From Bacteroidales bacterium (GTDB lineage Bacteria; Bacteroidota; Bacteroidia; Bacteroidales; FEN-979), in the NCBI GenBank assembly GCA_025355465.1, contig JANXZO010000046.1, forward strand, positions 1-64,000: DNA of 64,000 nt, given 5' to 3'. Position numbers and translations under genes: made by a program. Positions 15,241 through 24,179 of this stretch are shown here, piece by piece. The notes under the pieces are model-generated. The model was not told the origin of the DNA. It did not search any database and saw nothing but the letters and a program-made list of their open reading frames with translations. Every line of letters begins with the position of its first letter. Within the stretch, counting starts at the first letter, position 1.

Positions 15241-17039
15241 GGAAGCTGGAACCGACCCCCCGGAACATCAGGCTGCTGCGTAACACCGCTACGGTGAGCG
15301 GGATCTTTGCCATGGTTCTGTGCGTGCTCATCCTCATCAACTTTCTTCAGGTAAAAAGGGCCGATCCGCTCAATACGCCGGCGTTGAAGATGCTGGTAGA
15401 ACGACTGAAATCTTCGCCCGGGGACAAGCAGCTTCAGCAGGAGGTGCGCGAACTCGACCTGGTGGCGCGAAAGGCCTTCTTTACCAGCCAGTGGCAGGTG
15501 CGCACCGGTGGCTATCTTCTCTTCTTCAGCCTGTTGCTGGTGATCATCTGTTTGAAGTCGATCGAAATGATGAAACCGGTTATTCCGGAACCTCCCGGCA
15601 AGGAGGATGATTTCTGGAATGAACGGATGCTGAACCGCAAATGGGTGGCATATGCCGGTATTACCCTGATCGTATTGTCGCTGGTGGCGGCATGGCTGAC
15701 CCACAACGAACTCGGGAACAACCTTCAGGCAGCCGCTTCCGGTGGTGCAATTTCGGAGGAGCCGGCAACCGGGGCAGCCTCTCCTTCAGGAAGCAGCGCT
15801 GTTCCGGCAGATTCAACCAGGGCCGACACAACGGCGAAGAGCGATACGGCAGCGGCTTCGAATCCGGTTGACGGTTTTCCGACGCTGAAGGAGATCCGGG
15901 CAAACAGCGCCTCCTTCAGAGGATTTGGCGGGAATGGTATAGATTTCCACACGAATCTGCCCATCTCCTGGGATGGCAAGAGCGGTAAAAACATCCTTTG
16001 GAAAACCGAAGTACCGCTTCCCGGATATAACTCTCCCATCGTTTGGAACGACCAGGTGTTCCTCTCCGGCGCCAGCGATGCAAAGCGTGAGGTGTACAGT
16101 TTCGATGCGAATTCCGGCAAGCTGAAATGGCGGTTTACCGTCGACAAAATTCCGGGAAGCCCGGCGGCCTCGCCGAAAGTCAACTCCGAAACCGGACAGG
16201 CGGCTCCCACCATGGCTACCGACGGACGCAGGGTTTACGCCATTTTTGCCAACGGCGACATGGTATCCCTCGATATGGAGGGAAAGAAAATATGGGCGAA
16301 GAATCTCGGATTGCCTGTAAACCATTACGGGCACTCCTCCTCCCTGATCATGTACCACGACATGGTTATCATTCAGTATGACCAGCGAAATGCCCCCTGT
16401 GTGATGGCATTGGCCGGAAAGAGCGGTGAGGTGGTATGGAAAACAGCCAGAAATGTGAAGATCTCCTGGGCCTCCCCGATCCTTGTGAATACAGGAAAAC
16501 GAACGGAGCTGATCCTGGTCGCGGAGCCTTCCATGAAGGGATACGATCCGGCTTCCGGGAAAGAGTTGTGGAGCATCGACTGTATTGGCGGAGAGGTGGG
16601 ACCTTCGGCAGCATTTGTCGGTGGAATAGCCTTCTCGGTGAACGAATATTCAAAGCTGGCCGCGGTGGAGCTGGGCGAGAACCCCAGGCTGCTGTGGGAG
16701 GGAACAGAGTATCTTTCGGATATCCCGAGTCCGCTGGCTACGGAAAAATACCTCTTCCTCCTCACCAGCTACGGAACGGCAGTTTGCTACGATGCAAAGA
16801 GCGGTGAGAAGCAGTGGGAAAAGGATTTTGGTAACCCCACCTACGCTTCGCCGATGCTGGCCGACGGGAAGATATATCAGATGGACAAGACCGGCATTAT
16901 GCACATCTTCAAACCCGATAAAGTGTATGCGTCGATTGCAGAACCCCAGCTGGGCGAGGGATCGGTGTGCACCCCGGCGTTCGGAGACGGAAGGATCTAT
17001 ATCCGCGGAAACCGGAATTTGTATTGTGTTGGAAGGTAG
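15237..17039 (+). CDS. Multi-span membrane-anchored PQQ-like beta-propeller protein 5
   Basis: A 600-residue protein with three N-terminal membrane segments (about residues 19-37, 88-106 and 140-156), an Ala/Ser/Thr-rich linker (about 165-205) and a C-terminal beta-propeller (GKNILWKTEVPLPGYNSPIVWNDQVFLSG ... RGNRNLYCVGR). The membrane part is unusual for this family and would place the propeller in the periplasm next to the NapH-like protein, whose gene it overlaps by four bases. I see no PQQ-binding catalytic residues. It probably forms part of a membrane complex with the two ferredoxins. Confidence 0.8.
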   Translation: MRKLEPTPRNIRLLRNTATVSGIFAMVLCVLILINFLQVKRADPLNTPALKMLVERLKSSPGDKQLQQEVRELDLVARKAFFTSQWQVRTGGYLLFFSLLLVIICLKSIEMMKPVIPEPPGKEDDFWNERMLNRKWVAYAGITLIVLSLVAAWLTHNELGNNLQAAASGGAISEEPATGAASPSGSSAVPADSTRADTTAKSDTAAASNPVDGFPTLKEIRANSASFRGFGGNGIDFHTNLPISWDGKSGKNILWKTEVPLPGYNSPIVWNDQVFLSGASDAKREVYSFDANSGKLKWRFTVDKIPGSPAASPKVNSETGQAAPTMATDGRRVYAIFANGDMVSLDMEGKKIWAKNLGLPVNHYGHSSSLIMYHDMVIIQYDQRNAPCVMALAGKSGEVVWKTARNVKISWASPILVNTGKRTELILVAEPSMKGYDPASGKELWSIDCIGGEVGPSAAFVGGIAFSVNEYSKLAAVELGENPRLLWEGTEYLSDIPSPLATEKYLFLLTSYGTAVCYDAKSGEKQWEKDFGNPTYASPMLADGKIYQMDKTGIMHIFKPDKVYASIAEPQLGEGSVCTPAFGDGRIYIRGNRNLYCVGR

Positions 17040-17054
17040 TGACAAAGTAAAAAG

Positions 17055-19412
17055 GTGACAAAGTACAACGATAATATTATTCAGCAGGTAGACCGGATCG
17101 TGGCTCGGTGTGGTCCCACTGTGGATGCTGTTATCCCGATCCTGCAAGGGATCCAGGAGGAGTTCAACCATCTGCCGGAGGCGGCCTTGAGGCGGGTATG
17201 TGAAACAACGGAGATCACACCGTCGCAGATCACGGGCATCTCCACCTTCTATTCCCAGTTCCGGCACAGCATTGCCGGGAAGCACATCATCAGGGTTTGC
17301 ACCGGAACCGCCTGTCACGTAAAGGGGGCCAACTTCGTTTACGATGCGTTCCGGCGTGAGATGAAACTGGAACCCGGCCAGGATACGGATGCTTCTGGAA
17401 TTTTCACCATCGAAAAGGTGGCCTGCCTCGGTTGCTGCACCATCGCCCCGGTGGTGAAGATCGACGACATGGTTTATGGACATGTTACTCCTGAAAAGAC
17501 GGGTGAGATCCTGAAAGACTTCCTGCAGAAACAGAGGCAAAACAAGGAAACAACCACCGGACTTCCGGTCGACGGACGGGCTTTTCAGGGTGAGATCCGC
17601 ATCGGGCTCGGCTCATGCTGCATCGCCAGCGGGAGTTCGGAGGTAAAGGCTGAACTGGAGAAGACGCTGGCCGGCACGCGGATCAATGTAGCTGTGAAGC
17701 AGGTGGGCTGCGTGGGCATCTGCAACCAGGTACCGATTCTGGAGATTGTGAAGCCCGGCGAGACCCCGGCCTATTATGCGAAGATCAAACCCGAAGAGGT
17801 TCGCGGTGTGATCCTGGATCATTTCCGGTCGGAAAGGATGAGCGATCGTCTGAAGACCGGTTTTATGAACCTCTTTGAGAACATGCTCTCCGACGGCGCC
17901 CCCAGGTCATTTCGCAGGTATAACGAAGACCAGCGCGACACGCCGCTGACCAGCTTCCTGGGGCCGCAGATAAATATTGCGACCGAGAACCGCGGGGTCA
18001 TCCGCCCCGGCGATATTGACGAATACCGGCGATCGGGTGGATTTTCGGCTCTCGAAAAATGTCACTCCGGGTTGTTGCCGCAGCAGGTCGTCGATGAAAT
18101 TTTAGCCAGCGGGTTACGTGGCCGTGGTGGCGCCGGCTTCCCCACCGGAAAGAAGTGGCAGCTGGTAAAGGATCAGGATACTACCGAAAAGTTCATCATT
18201 TGTAACGGCGACGAAGGCGACCCGGGCGCTTTCATGGACCGTATGCTGCTCGAATCTTACCCCTTCCGGGTGATCGAAGGGATGCTCATTGCGGCTTACG
18301 CAACAGGCGCAACCAAAGGAATTTTTTATATCCGGGCCGAATATCCGCTGGCCGTGAAAAGAATCGGCGATGCCCTGGCGGTTTGCCGTAAAGAGGGGAT
18401 CACCGGAACAGCTGATGACGGAAACGGGTTCGCCATCCAAATCCGCATCTTCGAAGGAGCCGGCGCTTTTGTTTGCGGCGAAGAGACCGCCCTGATCGCC
18501 TCGGTGGAGGGGCGGCGCGGGATGCCTGCCATGCGGCCGCCATACCCTGCCGTGAAAGGACTCGATGGCAAGCCCACCCTGATCAACAACGTGGAGACCC
18601 TCTCGCTGGCACCCTGGATCATCCGAAACGGTGCGGACAAATTTGCCGCCACCGGAACTGCCGGAAGCAAAGGGACGAAGGTCTTTGCCCTGGCCGGAAA
18701 GGTGAACCGCGGCGGACTGATCGAGATCCCGATGGGCATCACCATCCGCCGGATTGTTGAAGAGATCGGAGGTGGAATAGCCGGCGGCCGGAAGTTCAAG
18801 GCGGTGCAGATCGGCGGCCCGTCCGGAGGGTGTCTTCCTGCGTCGAAGGCCGACCTGCCGGTCGATTACGAAGCGCTCACTGCAGCCGGCGCCATGATGG
18901 GTTCGGGCGGACTGATCGTGCTGGATGAAACCGATTGTATGGTCGACATTGCCCACTACTTCCTCTCTTTCACCCAGAACCAGTCGTGCGGACGGTGTAC
19001 CTTTTGCCGTATCGGCACCCGCCGGATGCTTGAGATCCTCGAGAAGATCCGCTCAGGACAGGGAACAGATGCTGACCTTCACCATCTCGAACAATTGGCA
19101 AAAAGCACGCAGGCCGGGAGTCTGTGCGGTCTCGGAAAAACAGCCCCGAACCCGGTCCTCTCCACCCTGCATTATTTCCGGGAGGAGTATGAAGCCCATA
19201 TCCGTGGCCTCTGCCCGGCCGGTAAGTGCGCACCGCTGATCAGGTATCTGGTGAACGACAAATGCATCGGATGCACCAAGTGTGCACAGCGCTGCCCGTC
19301 GGACGCCATTGTCTATCAGCCCTATGAAAAACACACGATCGACCTGGAGAAATGTATCAAATGCGACATCTGCCGGCAAATTTGCCCTGTGGATGCAATA
19401 ACCATAAGCTGA
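17055..19412 (+). CDS. NuoE-NuoF fusion with C-terminal 2x[4Fe-4S] domain (NADH-binding diaphorase)
   Basis: A 785-residue cytoplasmic protein read from GTG at 17055. Residues 1-155 are NuoE-like with a [2Fe-2S] set C82-x4-C87 and C124-x3-C128. Residues 180-260 are a second thioredoxin-like [2Fe-2S] domain (GSCCIASG...VGCVGICNQ). The NuoF part follows: RGRGGAGFPTGKKW (NADH/FMN), CNGDEGDPGAFMDR, GGPSGGCLP and the N3-type cluster SCGRCTFCRIGT. It ends with two ferredoxin motifs, CIGCTKCAQRCPSDAI and CIKCDICRQICPVDAI. HndC/HydB-type subunits of hydrogenases and formate dehydrogenases look similar, but the NuoE fusion is less common. It would move electrons between NADH and FeS carriers. No hydrogenase or formate dehydrogenase catalytic subunit is nearby. 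Confidence 0.88.
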   Translation: MTKYNDNIIQQVDRIVARCGPTVDAVIPILQGIQEEFNHLPEAALRRVCETTEITPSQITGISTFYSQFRHSIAGKHIIRVCTGTACHVKGANFVYDAFRREMKLEPGQDTDASGIFTIEKVACLGCCTIAPVVKIDDMVYGHVTPEKTGEILKDFLQKQRQNKETTTGLPVDGRAFQGEIRIGLGSCCIASGSSEVKAELEKTLAGTRINVAVKQVGCVGICNQVPILEIVKPGETPAYYAKIKPEEVRGVILDHFRSERMSDRLKTGFMNLFENMLSDGAPRSFRRYNEDQRDTPLTSFLGPQINIATENRGVIRPGDIDEYRRSGGFSALEKCHSGLLPQQVVDEILASGLRGRGGAGFPTGKKWQLVKDQDTTEKFIICNGDEGDPGAFMDRMLLESYPFRVIEGMLIAAYATGATKGIFYIRAEYPLAVKRIGDALAVCRKEGITGTADDGNGFAIQIRIFEGAGAFVCGEETALIASVEGRRGMPAMRPPYPAVKGLDGKPTLINNVETLSLAPWIIRNGADKFAATGTAGSKGTKVFALAGKVNRGGLIEIPMGITIRRIVEEIGGGIAGGRKFKAVQIGGPSGGCLPASKADLPVDYEALTAAGAMMGSGGLIVLDETDCMVDIAHYFLSFTQNQSCGRCTFCRIGTRRMLEILEKIRSGQGTDADLHHLEQLAKSTQAGSLCGLGKTAPNPVLSTLHYFREEYEAHIRGLCPAGKCAPLIRYLVNDKCIGCTKCAQRCPSDAIVYQPYEKHTIDLEKCIKCDICRQICPVDAITIS

Positions 19413-19413
19413 C

Positions 19414-20961
19414 ATGGTAAAACTGACGATTGATCACATCCCCGTTGAAGTTCCTGAAGGCACCACCCTGATGGAGGCTGCCGCACAACTGGGTATTCAG
19501 GTCCCGTCGATGTGTTACCTGCCGGGTCACCATTGTCACCCCTCCTGTATGGTTTGTCTGGTGAAAGACGTAGCCACTAACCGGCTGGTCACTTCCTGTG
19601 CCTACCCGGCTACGGAAGGAATGAATATCATCACCCACTCACCGGAAGTGCGTGAAGCCCGTCGCAAAGCGCTGGAACTCCTCCTCAGCGACCATGTAGG
19701 CGACTGCGAAGCCCCATGCCGTCTCTCCTGCCCGGCCGGTATGAACATTCCGCTGATGAACCGGCTGATCGCCGATGGAAGGTTTGATGAAGCGCTTGTC
19801 GTTGTACGCGAAGAGATCGCCCTGCCGCTGATCCTTGGCTATATCTGTCCGGCTCCCTGCGAAAAGGCCTGCCGTCGCAAACCGCTGGAGGGCGCCGTAT
19901 CCATCTGTCTGCTGAAAAGGATCACGGCGCAGGATGAAAAAAGACGAAATGAAGAGACGGGAATCCATCGCGTGATGAATGGCAAGAAGGTAGCCGTGAT
20001 CGGTACCGGGCCTGCCGGACTGTCGGCTGCTTTCTACCTGCTCAGATCGGGCCACGAGGTGGTGCTCTTCGACAAAAATGAACTCCCCGGAGGTATGCTC
20101 CGGTACAGCATCCCCGAAGAGAAACTCCCCCGTACTGCGCTGGATGCCGAGATCGCTGTGATCCGCGGGATGGGAGCTGTCTTCAGGATGAACAACCAGA
20201 TTACGCAGGAAATTTTAGAAGCGGAGGCAGAAGGGCATTTTGATGCGGTGATCCTGGCTACCGGGAGCGCCTCTCAGCAAGAATCACTTAAAAGCATGGT
20301 CGGCCTGCCTGCGGTTTTCGCCTGCGGAAACATTCTCCGCGACCAGCCATTGGCTGTACGTTCGGCGGCCCAGGGCAGGATGGCTGCGTGGGAGGCTGAG
20401 ACCTATCTGCAGACCCGGCATTTCAAACTGCACCCACCAAATTTCAATTCGGCGTTTGGAGTACTGAGAGAAAGTGAACTCGGAGAGTATATAAAAGAGA
20501 GTCTCCCTGGTGCAAGAACCTCGCCAGTTGCAGGTTATACTGGTGGTTTCACCCCGGCCGAAGCGATCCTGGAGGCACGCCGTTGCATGCATTGCGACTG
20601 CCGCAAACCGGTTACCTGCAAACTCCGTATCTACGCTGCCGAATACCAGGCAAACCGCAAACGGTACGCAGCTTCTGAACGGAAACAGCTGACCAGAAAT
20701 TTTCAACACGACCTCGTTGTTTATGAATCCGAAAAGTGCATACGCTGCGGCCTCTGTGTTGAGATCACCCGGCGCGAAGGGGAGGCGCTGGGTCTTACGT
20801 ATGTGGGCCGGGGATTTGATGTGAGAATCGTGGTCCCATTTAATGAAACGATGACCAATGCCCTGTTAAAGACTGCCCGGCGCTGTGCGGAGGCTTGTCC
20901 GACGGGGGCACTGGCCGATAAGAGTGACAGGGTCACAGCGAAAGAGGGCAAGAGGGATTGA
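19414..20961 (+). CDS. NuoG-type [2Fe-2S] / GltD-like FAD protein lacking the NAD(P)H domain
   Basis: A 515-residue protein. The N-terminus is a NuoG-like ferredoxin with C34-x10-C45-x2-C48-x13-C62 and the following LLLSDHVGDCEAPC region. A GltD-like helical FeS domain comes next (SCPAGMNIPLMNRLI, GYICPAPCEKACRR), then an FAD Rossmann motif (KVAVIGTGPAGLSAAFYLL near 190). The usual NAD(P)H-binding insert is absent: ILATGS is followed after about 15 residues by the closing FAD motif VFACGNI...AAQGRMAA. The C-terminus carries CIRCGLCVEI and CAEACPTGAL. So it keeps FAD and FeS sites but should take electrons from a partner, most likely the NuoEF fusion one base upstream. Confidence 0.82.
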   Translation: MVKLTIDHIPVEVPEGTTLMEAAAQLGIQVPSMCYLPGHHCHPSCMVCLVKDVATNRLVTSCAYPATEGMNIITHSPEVREARRKALELLLSDHVGDCEAPCRLSCPAGMNIPLMNRLIADGRFDEALVVVREEIALPLILGYICPAPCEKACRRKPLEGAVSICLLKRITAQDEKRRNEETGIHRVMNGKKVAVIGTGPAGLSAAFYLLRSGHEVVLFDKNELPGGMLRYSIPEEKLPRTALDAEIAVIRGMGAVFRMNNQITQEILEAEAEGHFDAVILATGSASQQESLKSMVGLPAVFACGNILRDQPLAVRSAAQGRMAAWEAETYLQTRHFKLHPPNFNSAFGVLRESELGEYIKESLPGARTSPVAGYTGGFTPAEAILEARRCMHCDCRKPVTCKLRIYAAEYQANRKRYAASERKQLTRNFQHDLVVYESEKCIRCGLCVEITRREGEALGLTYVGRGFDVRIVVPFNETMTNALLKTARRCAEACPTGALADKSDRVTAKEGKRD

Positions 20962-20995
20962 GGGTGTGAGGGAAAGAGTAAATATTTTACCATTT

Positions 20996-21003
20996 TACAT
21001 TTG
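20996..21003 (+). promoter_or_regulatory. -7 box (TACATTTG) ahead of propeller 6
   Basis: TACATTTG fits TAnnTTTG. If used, transcription starts near 21010, so the TTG at 21001 in the track cannot be the start codon and the GTG at 21043 is favoured. No -33 TTG is seen at the right distance. Confidence 0.35.
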
Positions 21004-21042
21004 ACTGAATACATAAAAATACATGAATCTAAAAAATCCGAT

Positions 21043-22161
21043 GTGAAAAGGATATTGTTTTTAACATTGATTTTTTTGATTGCGGTTGGTTCTGCCTTTA
21101 CCCAGCCGATTAGCGCCTCCTGCTGGCCTCAGTTTCGCGGAGATCCGCAGCTCTCGGGGAGTTCGCCGGCGGCAGTGAAACCTCCATACCGGTTGCTCTG
21201 GACCTTCAAGGCGGGTGATGCGATCAAATCGTCGCCGGTGATCAGCGATGGTGTGATCTATTTCGGTTGTGATGATGGATTCATTTACGCGCTGGGTTCC
21301 GGCGGTGAAGTGAAGTGGAAATTCAATGCGGGCACTTCCATCGAAGCAGCACCGCTGCTGCTGAAACATACGGTTTTTGTCGGGTCAACGGAGGGGGTGT
21401 TGTTCGCCATTGATGCAGCCACCGGAGCATTGAGATGGAAATATGTAACCGACGGACAGATCTCCGGTTCACCGAACTGGGTAGCCGGCCCGGATAAACG
21501 GCAGGCGCGAATTCTTACCGGTAGTTATGATTTCAATCTGCATTGTGTGGAGGCTGAAACCGGCACGGGCCTTTGGAAATTTGAATCGGGGAACTATATC
21601 AACGGATCACCCGCCTTGTTTGGCAAACTGGCCATCTTTGGCGGATGCGACGGTTTCCTGCATATGGTCAATACGGAGAACGGAAAACCGGTAAGCCAGA
21701 TCGATGTCGGAACCTATGTTCCCGCTTCAGCCGCGATATCAGGAAACAAAGCATATTTCGGAAATTACGACGGAGCGTTTTTCTGCGTGGATATCCGGGC
21801 GCAGAAAACGCTTTGGAAAACCGAAGGCGGAGGCCCTTTTCTGGCTTCGCCGGCAGTAGCCAAAGGCAAGGTGATCAGCGGGGCACAGAACAAATATCTT
21901 TATTGCTTCAATGCTGAAAATGGAGTGCTCCTCTGGAAATTCAAAGCCCTGGGCAAGGTGGACGCTTCGCCTGTGGTTGCCGGAAACCTGGTTGTAGCCG
22001 CCTCTGGCGACGGCCGGCTGCATGTGCTGGAGATCGGAACGGGTAACGAGATCTGGAGTTATGAAACCGGCAGCGCCATATTTACCACCCCGGCCGTGAC
22101 TTCAAAAATGATCGTTGTGGGGGCCGCCGACGGCACCCTTTACGCTTTCGGGCCAAAATAA
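21043..22161 (+). CDS. Secreted PQQ-like beta-propeller protein 6
   Basis: About 372 residues from the GTG at 21043, which directly opens a signal peptide (MKRILFLTLIFLIAVGSAFTQP). The mature part has regular blades of the type GDAIKSSPVISDGVIYFGCDDGFIYAL and GTSIEAAPLLLKHTVFVGSTEGVLFAID, about seven to eight in number and more regular than in copies 1-5. This is BamB-like architecture. The stop codon touches the start of the glycosyltransferase gene (TAAATG). It is probably periplasmic; the ligand is unknown. The start is uncertain: the track begins at TTG 21001. Confidence 0.8.
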   Translation: MKRILFLTLIFLIAVGSAFTQPISASCWPQFRGDPQLSGSSPAAVKPPYRLLWTFKAGDAIKSSPVISDGVIYFGCDDGFIYALGSGGEVKWKFNAGTSIEAAPLLLKHTVFVGSTEGVLFAIDAATGALRWKYVTDGQISGSPNWVAGPDKRQARILTGSYDFNLHCVEAETGTGLWKFESGNYINGSPALFGKLAIFGGCDGFLHMVNTENGKPVSQIDVGTYVPASAAISGNKAYFGNYDGAFFCVDIRAQKTLWKTEGGGPFLASPAVAKGKVISGAQNKYLYCFNAENGVLLWKFKALGKVDASPVVAGNLVVAASGDGRLHVLEIGTGNEIWSYETGSAIFTTPAVTSKMIVVGAADGTLYAFGPK

Positions 22162-23457
22162 ATGAAGATGAAAATTGTCAATATTGTTCCGGGATTCGGC
22201 GGGACCTTTTATTGTGGAAACTGCCTTCGCGACAGCGCCTACGTGGCATCCCTCCGCGAGGCCGGACACGATGCCGTAACCCTCCCGATGTACCTCCCGC
22301 TTACGATGCTCCACGAGCCGGGAGAGCAGGAGGTTCCGGTGTTTTACGGCGCCGTGGGGATCTATCTGCGGCAGTTTCCGGTGTTAAGAAATATGCCGGG
22401 ATGGCTGGAACAACTTGTCAACAGCCGTCCCATGCTCAAATATGCCGCAAAAAAGGCCGGCTCCACGCGCGCCCACGGGATGGAGAAACTGACCGAATCG
22501 ATGCTCCTGGGAAGCGAAGGACTTCAGCATCACGAACTTCAGCAGCTTGTCGATTTCCTGAAATACAACCTGAAACCCGATGTGGTTCACTTTTCAAATG
22601 CCCTCCTTCTCGGAATGGCACGTCAGATCCGCGAAGAGGTGGGAGTGCCCGTCGTGTTCTCGCTGCAGGATGAAGATGTATGGGTGGATGCCATGGATAT
22701 AAGCTACCGGGAAAAGATCTGGAAAATGATGTCTGATAAGGTGGCCGATGTGGATGCCTTTATTGCCGTGAGCGAATGGTTTGCACGGGAGATGCAGCAC
22801 CGGATGAAGATCCCCGACGAAAAGCTGCATGTGGTCCACATCGGTGTGAACCCCGGTAAATATAAGATCCGGAAGCCGCAGAACAATCCGCTTGCCGTCG
22901 GCTACCTCTCGAGGATCAACCAAGAGAACGGGTTTGAGGTGCTGGTTGATGCCTTCATCCTGCTGAAAACGGATCCCCGGTTCAAAGAATTAAAACTTCG
23001 TGCCACCGGAGGTATGACAGCCGACGACAAACCATTCCTGCGAAGGCAGATTGCAAAACTGGAAACGGCCGGTATCTCAGGCGACCTTGAGGTTCTTTAT
23101 GACTATGAAAATGTGGATCCGGATGATTTCTTCGCTTCCGTCTCGCTGATCTCGGTACCGGTTTTGAAGGGCGAAGCTTTCGGACTTTACCAGGCAGAGG
23201 CACTGGCGTCGGGCATCCCCCTCGTTCAGCCCGCCCTCGGAGCCTTTCCCGAGATCATCAGCACCTCAGGCGGCGGCGTGATCTATCAGCCCAATACCGC
23301 AAAGGCGCTGGCAGAAAAACTGGCAGAAGTGCTGGCGGATTACCCCGGGTTGGAAGCAATGGGAGCCAGGGGCCGGAAATCCGTTGAGGAGCATTTCGAC
23401 TGCCGGAAGATGACTGCGAAGATGGTGGAGATCTATCAGATGGTGAGAACGAGATAA
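22162..23457 (+). CDS. GT4-family glycosyltransferase
   Basis: A 431-residue GT-B-fold enzyme. The N-terminal half begins KIVNIVPGFGGTFYCGNCLRD and has DVVHFSNALLLGMA. The C-terminal nucleotide-sugar domain has AVGYLSRINQENGFEVLVDAF and the GT4 E-x7-E motif GEAFGLYQAEALASGIPLV. It has no signal peptide, so it acts in the cytoplasm, presumably adding a sugar to a lipid or protein acceptor. The gene follows propeller 6 without a gap and precedes the ABC transporter by 19 bases, suggesting a shared envelope task. The substrate cannot be read from sequence. Confidence 0.85.
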   Translation: MKMKIVNIVPGFGGTFYCGNCLRDSAYVASLREAGHDAVTLPMYLPLTMLHEPGEQEVPVFYGAVGIYLRQFPVLRNMPGWLEQLVNSRPMLKYAAKKAGSTRAHGMEKLTESMLLGSEGLQHHELQQLVDFLKYNLKPDVVHFSNALLLGMARQIREEVGVPVVFSLQDEDVWVDAMDISYREKIWKMMSDKVADVDAFIAVSEWFAREMQHRMKIPDEKLHVVHIGVNPGKYKIRKPQNNPLAVGYLSRINQENGFEVLVDAFILLKTDPRFKELKLRATGGMTADDKPFLRRQIAKLETAGISGDLEVLYDYENVDPDDFFASVSLISVPVLKGEAFGLYQAEALASGIPLVQPALGAFPEIISTSGGGVIYQPNTAKALAEKLAEVLADYPGLEAMGARGRKSVEEHFDCRKMTAKMVEIYQMVRTR

Positions 23458-23476
23458 GAAGTTAAAATGAGATGTT

Positions 23477-24178
23477 ATGCTGGCGGAACTTAAAGATATT
23501 TACAAAAGCTACGAAACAAACTCACGGTTGCAGGGGGAGGACCGGCAGCGGAGCCTCGTTCTCGATGGGTTGTCGCTGCAGATTCCGGTTGCCGGATCCA
23601 TCGCCATTGTGGGGCCTTCGGGTTCGGGAAAAAGTACTTTGCTGAATATTCTGGGAACACTCGACCGGCCCACATCGGGAGCTGTGATCCTTAACGGAAA
23701 AAATATCTCAGATCTGGCAGAGGATGAACTCCCGACAATCCGGAACTCCTTTATCGGATTCGTTTTCCAGCTGCACCACCTGCTTCCCCAGCTCACTTTG
23801 CTGGAAAATGTTCTGCTTCCGGTGTTGCCGCAAAACAATAAACTGGTGATGAAGCAGGCAACGGAACGGGCTATCGGACTGCTCGAAAGGGTCGGACTGA
23901 AGGAGCATCTGACCAGGCATCCTTACCAGCTTTCGGTTGGTGAGTGTCAGCGGACGGCGCTCGTTCGGGCGCTGATCAACCGTCCGAAATTGTTGCTGGC
24001 CGACGAGCCAACCGGGTCGCTGGATGCAAATAACGCCACACTGCTCGGGGAACTTATGTCAAGCCTGGGAAAAGAGCAGGAATCTGCGGTGGTTGTGGTA
24101 ACACACGCTTCGGAGCTGGCTGCAAGGATGGACGAAACCTACCGGCTGACCGGTGGAAAACTAAACCGTATCCCCTGA
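23477..24178 (+). CDS. LolD/MacB-type ABC transporter ATPase
   Basis: A 233-residue nucleotide-binding subunit with Walker A GPSGSGKSTLLN (about 43-54), Q-loop FVFQLHHLLPQLT, a signature written LSVGECQR (variant of LSGGEQQR) and Walker B LLLADEPTGSLD. The family moves lipoproteins or acts in mechanotransmission with FtsX-type permeases rather than importing solutes. The gene ends one base before the large permease gene, so the pair forms one transporter. Confidence 0.88.
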   Translation: MLAELKDIYKSYETNSRLQGEDRQRSLVLDGLSLQIPVAGSIAIVGPSGSGKSTLLNILGTLDRPTSGAVILNGKNISDLAEDELPTIRNSFIGFVFQLHHLLPQLTLLENVLLPVLPQNNKLVMKQATERAIGLLERVGLKEHLTRHPYQLSVGECQRTALVRALINRPKLLLADEPTGSLDANNATLLGELMSSLGKEQESAVVVVTHASELAARMDETYRLTGGKLNRIP

Positions 24179-24179
24179 G

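Noticed and set aside
16650-17540. 296-codon minus-strand open frame
   Set aside because: Spans the ends of two well-supported plus-strand genes and shows no motif.
18114-18956. 280-codon minus-strand open frame
   Set aside because: Shadow of the NuoF domain; typical GC-rich antisense frame.
17055-20961. Part of respiratory complex I (nuo operon)
   Set aside because: Only NuoE/F- and NuoG-like parts occur; no membrane subunits are nearby, and the extra ferredoxin and GltD-like domains point to a soluble diaphorase type.
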